DNA of 6,782 bases from JBGPIK01 sp041484845. Its GTDB lineage: Bacteria; Desulfobacterota; Binatia; UBA9968. Positions 1-5,643 of the stretch are shown here, in pieces (the first letter of the stretch is position 1; each line of letters begins with the position of its first letter). The notes beneath the pieces were generated by a model. The model worked only from the letters and a program-made list of their open reading frames with translations. It had not been told where the DNA came from and did no database searches. The stretch spans positions 1-6,782 of the forward strand of contig JBGPIK010000374.1 in assembly GCA_041484845.1 (NCBI GenBank). Direction: 5' to 3'. Position numbers and translations under genes: made by a program.

Positions 1-2483
1 ACCCGGATAATCCGTTGCTGGTTTCGGTTCGTTCAGGCGCAAGAGAGTCGATGCCGGGAATGATGGATACCGTGCTCAACCTAGGTCTGAACGATGGCAA
101 CATAGAAGGGCTGATCCACCGAACTCGCAACGCCCGATTTGCTTATGATTCTTACCGTCGCTTTATCCAAATGTACGCCGATGTGGTCTTAGCTCTGAAG
201 CCGAAGGACAAAGCCGGGCATGATCCATTTGAAATGATCCTGGAAAAAAAGAAAAAAGACCGTGGAGTGCGATACGATACTGAACTCGCCGCCGAAGATC
301 TAAAAGAAATCGTCGCCGCATTTAAAGCAGTGGTGAAAGATTGCTCCGGAAAAGAATTTCCCGACGATCCTTATGATCAACTCCACGGCGCCATTGGCGC
401 TGTTTTTGGCTCATGGAATAACGACCGGGCGATTGCTTATCGCGAACTCTATAATATCTCGCACCATTGGGGAACAGCCGTGAACGTCCAAGCGATGGTG
501 TTCGGCAACCTCGGAGAGAAGTGCGCCACGGGAGTAGTTTTTACGCGCAACCCGTCTACCGGCGAAAAGGAATTCTATGGCGAGTTTCTTGTCAATGCGC
601 AAGGGGAGGATGTCGTCGCCGGTATTCGGACGCCCAGACCCCTAATGGAGCTTAAATCGGTCATGCCCAAACCCTATGCCGAGCTCCAGAAGGTCTGCCG
701 TGCTGTCGAAAAACACTATAAGGAAATGCAGGACATCGAATTCACGATCGAAAACGCCAAACTTTGGATGCTTCAGACGCGGTCGGGCAAGCGGACCGGT
801 TTTGCTGCGGTGCGCATCGCCGTGGATATGGTCGAGGAGCGCATCATTAGTAAAAGGGACGCGCTTCTGCGGATCGAGCCCGACCAGCTTAATCAACTTC
901 TGCGCCCAATTTTCGATCAAGATGATAAGGATCGTGCCAAAAAAGAAGGACGGCTCCTGGGGAAGGGTTTGGCCGCCGGACCTGGTGCGGCGACCGGACG
1001 AGTTGTTTTTCATGCGGCGGACGCGGTGGCGTGGAAAAACCGCGGTGAGCGTGTGGTACTTTGTCGCATTGAGACAAGCCCCGATGATATCCGCGGTATG
1101 GATGCCGCTCAAGGAATTCTAACTGCCCGCGGTGGAATGACCTCGCATGCGGCATTGGTCGCGCGGCAAATGGGAAAGGTCTGCGTCGCGGGATGCGAAG
1201 CTTTGTATATCGATTACAGCGCGCGCACGTTACGGGTTGACCATGCGGATCTCAAAGAAGGCGATTGGATATCCATTGACGGCAGTACGGGAGAGGTTAT
1301 CAAAGGTGAAATCAAGACCTTACCTGCCGAGGTCTTGCAGGTTCTTCTCGCGAGTTCCAAGGAGTCTAAAAACTCCCGTGTCTATCACCAATTCGCAAGG
1401 CTTATGAAATGGGCGGATGAGGTGCGCAAGCTAGGCGTAAGAACCAATGCCGACCAGCCCGACCAGGCACAAATCGGAAGAGCATTTGGTAGTGAAGGAA
1501 TCGGCCTGTGCCGCACCGAGCACATGTTTTTTCAGGGCGAGCGAATTCAGGCTGTTCGAGAAATGATTTTGGCTGACGATGAAGTCGGTCGCCGTCGCGC
1601 CTTGGCGAAGTTGCTGCCGATGCAGAAACAAGATTTCAAAGGTATTTTGCAGGCCATGGACGGATTGCCGGTTACGATTCGCACTTTGGATCCGCCGCTG
1701 CACGAATTTCTTCCCAAAAGTGAAGAAGAGGTAAGCGAGCTAGCTGATCTAATGGACGTGCCTCTGGCAACTCTTCAGGACAAAGTCAATGTTCTGCACG
1801 AATTTAATCCGATGCTCGGCCATCGCGGCTGCCGCTTGGGAATTTCTTATCCCGAAATTACGGAGATGCAGGCGCAGGCGATTTTCGAAGCCGCTTGCGA
1901 GCTTCGCCGCGAAGGCAAAAACCCATTTCCGGAAATCATGATCCCGCTCGTCGGTTCACGGCAGGAATTGCACGAGCAAAAGAGCATTGTCGACCGAGTC
2001 GCGCAAGAAACCATGAAGGCGTACGGAATAAGGGTACGTTATCTGATCGGCACCATGATCGAATTGCCACGCGCTTGCATAGTTGCCGATGAAATTGCGC
2101 GAGAAGCGGAGTTTTTTTCATTCGGCACAAATGATTTAACACAAACGTGTCTCGGGTTGTCGCGGGATGACGCCGGGAAATTCTTGCCTACTTATGTTCT
2201 AAACGGATTGCTGCCGGCAGACCCGTTCGTGAGCATCGATGAGGATGGCGTTGGAGCGCTCATGCGTATCGCCGTTAGCAAAGGACGTAAGGTACACCGC
2301 CGTCTCGAGATGGGTATTTGCGGTGAGCATGGCGGTGATCCCAAGTCTATAAACTTCTGCCATCAAATCGGCCTTAATTATGTAAGTTGCTCTCCGTACC
2401 GCGTGCCGATTGCAAAATTGGCTGCCGCGCAAGCTGCATTATCCAAAAAGATTGTAAATACCAATGGTTACGGCTCAAAATAG
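1..2483 (+). CDS. ppdK: Pyruvate, phosphate dikinase (5'-truncated by window edge)
   Basis: This cytoplasmic enzyme interconverts ATP + pyruvate + Pi and AMP + PEP + PPi through a phosphohistidine. The first complete codon is at 3 and 826 residues are visible. The sequence opens inside the N-terminal ATP-grasp domain (VSVRSGA, then SMPGMMDTVLNLGLND), so about 80 residues and the true start lie upstream; the TTG at 15 is an internal Leu. The swivelling phosphohistidine domain has GGMTSHAALVARQ with the catalytic His at codon 1146-1148. The C-terminal PEP/pyruvate TIM barrel keeps the expected residues: Arg in GLCRTEH (1512), Arg in TIRTLDPP (1680), Glu in GTMIELPR (2061), Asn-Asp in FGTNDLTQ (2130-2135) and the acid/base Cys in MGICGEHGG (2319-2321). 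It therefore looks fully active. The linker between the His domain and the barrel is about 15 residues longer than I recall for the Clostridium enzyme, as in many proteobacterial forms. PEP synthase is excluded by the PPDK-specific N-terminal and GTNDLTQ contexts. It stops at TAG 2481-2483, with no clear terminator behind it. Confidence 0.97.
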   Translation, partial: PDNPLLVSVRSGARESMPGMMDTVLNLGLNDGNIEGLIHRTRNARFAYDSYRRFIQMYADVVLALKPKDKAGHDPFEMILEKKKKDRGVRYDTELAAEDLKEIVAAFKAVVKDCSGKEFPDDPYDQLHGAIGAVFGSWNNDRAIAYRELYNISHHWGTAVNVQAMVFGNLGEKCATGVVFTRNPSTGEKEFYGEFLVNAQGEDVVAGIRTPRPLMELKSVMPKPYAELQKVCRAVEKHYKEMQDIEFTIENAKLWMLQTRSGKRTGFAAVRIAVDMVEERIISKRDALLRIEPDQLNQLLRPIFDQDDKDRAKKEGRLLGKGLAAGPGAATGRVVFHAADAVAWKNRGERVVLCRIETSPDDIRGMDAAQGILTARGGMTSHAALVARQMGKVCVAGCEALYIDYSARTLRVDHADLKEGDWISIDGSTGEVIKGEIKTLPAEVLQVLLASSKESKNSRVYHQFARLMKWADEVRKLGVRTNADQPDQAQIGRAFGSEGIGLCRTEHMFFQGERIQAVREMILADDEVGRRRALAKLLPMQKQDFKGILQAMDGLPVTIRTLDPPLHEFLPKSEEEVSELADLMDVPLATLQDKVNVLHEFNPMLGHRGCRLGISYPEITEMQAQAIFEAACELRREGKNPFPEIMIPLVGSRQELHEQKSIVDRVAQETMKAYGIRVRYLIGTMIELPRACIVADEIAREAEFFSFGTNDLTQTCLGLSRDDAGKFLPTYVLNGLLPADPFVSIDEDGVGALMRIAVSKGRKVHRRLEMGICGEHGGDPKSINFCHQIGLNYVSCSPYRVPIAKLAAAQAALSKKIVNTNGYGSK

Positions 2484-2517
2484 TCTGCATAGGATAGCTG
2501 CTTTCACAGAGATTTTG

Positions 2518-2546
2518 TTGACAGACTCCATATGATCGAAGATAAT
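2518..2546 (+). promoter_or_regulatory. Sigma-70-type promoter for pilB
   Basis: A perfect -35 hexamer TTGACA (2518-2523) is followed by an optimal 17-nt spacer and a -10 hexamer GATAAT (2541-2546, 5 of 6 consensus bases). It lies in the gap between ppdK and pilB. Transcription would start near 2552-2554, leaving a leader of only about 21-23 nt before the pilB ATG. It implies that the pilus genes are transcribed independently of ppdK by the housekeeping polymerase. It is inferred from sequence alone; no operator was recognised around it. Confidence 0.7.
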
Positions 2547-2574
2547 TTCCTACTTTCCGATCGTAAAATTTAAA

Positions 2575-4302
2575 ATGGAACCGCGTATTGCAGAGTTCTT
2601 GGTCCGGGGCGGCGTTGTTACCCGGGAGCAGCTTGTTCAAGCTCAGGAAAAAGAGCGCGACAGCGGTTCCAGTCTTGTGAAGGAACTGGTTCGCCTCGGC
2701 TTCACGACCGAGGACAATCTCACCCAGTTTTTAGCCAAACAGTTCAGTATTGAGAGAGTTGAGCTGAACCCATCCGAAATCGAAGACGCTGTTTTCAATT
2801 TGGTGCCGCCGCAACTCATCCAAAAGCATCAGCTGGTCCCGTTAAAGCTCCTCGGTTCGACGTTGACGATTGCAATGGCGGATCCGACGGACCTTGTCGC
2901 GGTCAATGAAATTAAATTTATTACCGGATATGGAGTACGCGCGGTGTTAGCGTCTCCGTCATCCATCAAGAAAACGCTAGAACATCGTTTCGGCGGCGTT
3001 AGTTATGACGAAGTGCTGAGAAAGTTCGGCGATGGCGAAATGGAGGTCATCCACGAAACCGATGACATAAACCTTCAAGAACTCCAGCAGGCCACGATGG
3101 AGGCCCCGGTCGTGACGCTGGTGAATGCGATTTTGGCGGACGCGGCGAAACGTAGGGCGAGCGATATTCACATTGAGCCTTACGAAAAAATATTTCGCGT
3201 CCGATTCCGGGTTGACGGTGTCCTGCAAGAAATCATGAGCCCCCCGCTTCGACTCAAAAGTCCCTTAGTTTCCCGTCTCAAAGTCATGGCCGGTCTCGAT
3301 ATCGCGGAGCGGCGGCTGACTCAAGACGGCCGAATTAAACTCAAGATGGGAATGGGTGGGGAGTTGGATATCCGCGTTTCCATACTGCCAACGCTTTTCG
3401 GTGAAAAAGTGGTGATGAGATTGCTCGACAAATCTAACCTCCAGCTTGACATGACCAAGCTCGGATTCGACCGGCAAACTCTTAACGACTTTCAAGAAGC
3501 GATTCACAAACCTTACGGTATGATTCTCATCACGGGTCCGACGGGCAGCGGTAAGTCAACGACTCTCTACTCGGCTCTTTCAGAACTCAACAAACCTGAC
3601 GTGAACATTTCCACAGCCGAAGATCCGGTTGAATACAACTTGGTAGGCATCAATCAAGTACAGGTGCGGGAGCAAATCGGGTTGACATTTGCGGCCTGCC
3701 TGCGGTCGTTTCTCCGGCAAGATCCAGACATTATCATGGTCGGAGAAGTTCGCGATTTGGAAACGGCCCAGATCGCTGTCAAAGCAGCTCTGACGGGACA
3801 TTTAGTGCTTAGCACGCTGCACACGAATGACGCTCCGTCAACGGTGGATCGCCTGATCAATATGGGGGTTGAGCCTTTTTTGCTCACCTCGTCGATCAAT
3901 CTTGTGGCTGCGCAAAGACTGGTACGACGAATTTGCGATCACTGTAAGGAACCCGAGGAAATCAATCCCGAAGCCTTGACCACTCTGGGAGTAGACCCGG
4001 CCGAGGTGGGCAACGGTTTTGCAACTTTTCATGGACGCGGTTGCCCAAACTGTAACGGCAGCGGCTATCGGGGACGATTGGCTATTTACGAAATCATGGT
4101 CCTGCATGAGTCAATCAAGGAACTTATTTTAAGGGGTGCATCGGTCGTTGAACTCAAGCGCGAGGCGGTAAAGCTCGGAATGAGTACGTTGCGGATGAGC
4201 GCATTGCAGAAAGTGCGCGACGGGTTGACCACCGTCGCAGAGACGGTGCGGGTTACCGATAGTGATAAAGGTTTTGGATCTGTTTTCTCGTTGGGTTTTT
4301 AG
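2575..4302 (+). CDS. pilB: Type IV pilus extension ATPase PilB (GspE/PilB family)
   Basis: This cytoplasmic hexameric ATPase powers pilin polymerisation through PilC. Its 575 residues are the usual length. Residues 1-145 form an MshEN-type N-terminal domain. The motor domain follows: Asp box RASDIHIEP (194-202), Walker A GPTGSGKST (321-329, Lys327), Walker B DPDIIMVGEVRD with catalytic Glu391, and His box GHLVLSTLHTND (His409, His416). Two Cys pairs, CDHC (454/457) and CPNC (490/493), form the zinc tetracysteine site typical of PilB/GspE and absent from the retraction ATPase PilT. A type II secretion GspE is the alternative, but the N-terminal domain, adjacent pilC and the PilS-like gene downstream favour PilB. 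ATG 2575 is the only ATG or GTG start after the in-frame TGA at 2533. No Shine-Dalgarno precedes it; the leader there is A/T-rich. The MshEN repeats are degenerate compared with c-di-GMP-binding versions. No pilT separates it from pilC, unlike many pil clusters. Confidence 0.95.
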   Translation: MEPRIAEFLVRGGVVTREQLVQAQEKERDSGSSLVKELVRLGFTTEDNLTQFLAKQFSIERVELNPSEIEDAVFNLVPPQLIQKHQLVPLKLLGSTLTIAMADPTDLVAVNEIKFITGYGVRAVLASPSSIKKTLEHRFGGVSYDEVLRKFGDGEMEVIHETDDINLQELQQATMEAPVVTLVNAILADAAKRRASDIHIEPYEKIFRVRFRVDGVLQEIMSPPLRLKSPLVSRLKVMAGLDIAERRLTQDGRIKLKMGMGGELDIRVSILPTLFGEKVVMRLLDKSNLQLDMTKLGFDRQTLNDFQEAIHKPYGMILITGPTGSGKSTTLYSALSELNKPDVNISTAEDPVEYNLVGINQVQVREQIGLTFAACLRSFLRQDPDIIMVGEVRDLETAQIAVKAALTGHLVLSTLHTNDAPSTVDRLINMGVEPFLLTSSINLVAAQRLVRRICDHCKEPEEINPEALTTLGVDPAEVGNGFATFHGRGCPNCNGSGYRGRLAIYEIMVLHESIKELILRGASVVELKREAVKLGMSTLRMSALQKVRDGLTTVAETVRVTDSDKGFGSVFSLGF

Positions 4303-4310
4303 TGCCGGTT

Positions 4311-4327
4311 AGGCGATAGGATTGCAA
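4311..4327 (+). promoter_or_regulatory. Possible sigma-54 (-24/-12) promoter before pilC
   Basis: In the pilB-pilC gap, GG at 4312-4313 is separated by exactly 10 nt from GC at 4324-4325. The flanks partly fit the sigma-54 consensus: GGC at the -24 element and ATTGCAA at the -12 element. The rest of the -24 box (consensus TGGCACG) does not match, so this is weak. If real, transcription would start near 4337, about 60 nt before the pilC ATG. The gene after pilC encodes part of a sigma-54 activator, which makes the match worth recording. It may be chance. Confidence 0.22.
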
Positions 4328-4387
4328 ACGGTTCTGCTAACGACCCATGCGCAGCAGTAAGTTCAGCAGGTGTCAACAGCGGTAAGC

Positions 4388-4391
4388 GAGG
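4388..4391 (+). promoter_or_regulatory. Ribosome binding site selecting the pilC ATG
   Basis: GAGG sits 5 nt before ATG 4397. The upstream GTG at 4370 has no comparable purine-rich motif, so this site favours the ATG as the pilC start. The match is short and the spacing is at the tight end of the normal range. Confidence 0.5.
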
Positions 4392-4396
4392 CAGTT

Positions 4397-5614
4397 ATGG
4401 CAACATTCCAGTGGGAAGGAAAGACCGCTCAGGGCAGGGTAATGAAGGGCGAATTGGAGGCGCTTAATCCCGAGGCCGTTTTCGCGATGCTTCGCGAGCG
4501 CAGGATTCGTCCCATTCCGAGCCGTATCCGGGAGAAGGGAAAGGGCCTGGAAAAAGAGATCACCATTCCCGGTTTCGGCGAAAAAGTTAAAACCAAAGAC
4601 GTTTCGCTGTTCACGCGCCAGTTCGCCGCTATGATCGATGCCGGGCTGCCGATCGTGCAATGTTTAGAAATTCTGAGCGAGCAATCGGAAAGCAAATTAT
4701 TCCGCAACACCATTCGCATAATTAAACAGGATGTGGAGGGCGGAGCGACACTTGCGGAAGCGATGCGCAAACATCCGAAGATCTTTGATGACCTATACGT
4801 TAATATGGTTCAGGCCGGCGAAATGGGAGGAGTTCTTAACACGATCCTTAACCGCATTGCGGTGTTCATCGAGAAAGCGAACAAGTTGAAGAAAAAAGTC
4901 AAGGGAGCGTTGGTTTACCCCTGTAGCATTCTTGCTGTCGCGGTGATCGTCGTCGCTATCTTGCTTATCTTTGTTATACCGGTGTTCGGCGAGCTTTACG
5001 GCAGCATGGGGAAGGCTCTGCCGGCTCCTACTCAAATCACAATCAATATCAGTAACTGGTTCGTGGCCACTTGGTATTATGCGCTATTTGCCGTCGTCGG
5101 CGTCGCTGTTGCGATCCGTTTCTACTCCCACACTGATCAGGGAAGAATGAATATCGACAGGCTGTTGCTACGGCTGCCCGTCATAGGCGACCTTCTCCGG
5201 AAAGTGGCCGTTGCTCGTTTCTCGCAAAATATGTCGATTCTCTTGAGTTCAGGCGTTCCCATCCTGGATGGTCTGGCGATCACCGCCAGAACCGCCGGCA
5301 ATAAAGTCGTAGAAAAGGCGATTATGGACAGTCGGTTAAGTATCAGCCAGGGTAGAACCGTTGCTGATCCGTTGCGAGAGAGTAAAATCTTCCCTCCGAT
5401 GGTATGTCATATGGTGGCCGTAGGAGAAAACACCGGCGGCCTCGACACCATGTTGAAAAAGGTCGCTGATTTGTATGAAGAAGAAGTCGATGATGCGGTA
5501 AACAACCTAACCGCTCTTATGGAGCCGATGATCATGGTAATCCTCGGAGTGATTATCGGAGGTCTGGTCATTTCAATGTACCTGCCTATTTTCCAATTAG
5601 GCTCCTTGGTTTAG
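4397..5614 (+). CDS. pilC: Type IV pilus inner-membrane platform protein PilC (GspF family)
   Basis: PilC is the inner-membrane platform that couples the PilB motor to pilin insertion at the pilus base. From ATG 4397 the protein has 405 residues, the usual family length. It begins MATFQWEGKTAQGRVMKGE, a typical PilC N-terminus. The GTG at 4370 would add nine residues (MSTAVSEAV) unlike the family start and lacks a ribosome site, so it is rejected. Two GspF domains are visible: residues 67-190 (KDVSLFTRQFAAMIDAGLPI, cytoplasmic) and about 270-392 (ARFSQNMSILLSSGVPILDG). Each contains the family's glycine-containing GE motif (QAGEMGG, then AVGENTGG). Three membrane segments are predicted at about 172-195, 221-243 and 375-400. 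The gene lies 94 nt after pilB and 29 nt before the regulator, consistent with a pil operon. GspF of type II secretion is the alternative, but the neighbours favour PilC. Confidence 0.95.
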   Translation: MATFQWEGKTAQGRVMKGELEALNPEAVFAMLRERRIRPIPSRIREKGKGLEKEITIPGFGEKVKTKDVSLFTRQFAAMIDAGLPIVQCLEILSEQSESKLFRNTIRIIKQDVEGGATLAEAMRKHPKIFDDLYVNMVQAGEMGGVLNTILNRIAVFIEKANKLKKKVKGALVYPCSILAVAVIVVAILLIFVIPVFGELYGSMGKALPAPTQITINISNWFVATWYYALFAVVGVAVAIRFYSHTDQGRMNIDRLLLRLPVIGDLLRKVAVARFSQNMSILLSSGVPILDGLAITARTAGNKVVEKAIMDSRLSISQGRTVADPLRESKIFPPMVCHMVAVGENTGGLDTMLKKVADLYEEEVDDAVNNLTALMEPMIMVILGVIIGGLVISMYLPIFQLGSLV

Positions 5615-5618
5615 AGGA
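5613..5618 (+). promoter_or_regulatory. Possible Shine-Dalgarno for the regulator, overlapping the pilC stop
   Basis: AGAGGA overlaps the pilC TAG stop (5612-5614) and is the best Shine-Dalgarno match before the next gene. Its spacing is long for every in-frame start: 13 nt to TTG 5632, 16 nt to TTG 5635 and 25 nt to GTG 5644. It may act by translational coupling, or support a TTG start, or be chance. Confidence 0.35.
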
Positions 5619-5643
5619 CAGCCGTTTCGGATTGTTGACCTCT

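Noticed and set aside
15..17. TTG at 15 as a ppdK start codon
   Set aside because: The frame is open to the window edge and the residues before it (PDNP) continue the conserved PPDK block, so the TTG is an internal Leu and the gene begins upstream.
642..1122. Open frames on both strands over ppdK (148 and 156 codons)
   Set aside because: They lie wholly inside a well-conserved, certain gene, have no recognisable domains and show the Arg/Ser/Pro-rich composition of out-of-frame translation.
2484..2517. Terminator after ppdK
   Set aside because: No inverted repeat of useful length was found; the short T run (2513-2516) has no stem in front of it.
4308..4357. Possible hairpins after pilB (GTTAG/CTAAC and CTGCT/AGCAG) as a terminator
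   Set aside because: The stems are only five base pairs with loops of more than ten bases, and no T-tract follows.
4370..4372. GTG 4370 as the pilC start
   Set aside because: It adds nine residues unlike PilC N-termini and has no ribosome site; ATG 4397 has GAGG at 5 nt and gives the canonical start.
4429..5035. Minus-strand open frames over pilC (80 to 113 codons)
   Set aside because: They overlap conserved pilC coding sequence, show no motifs and have no credible start signals.
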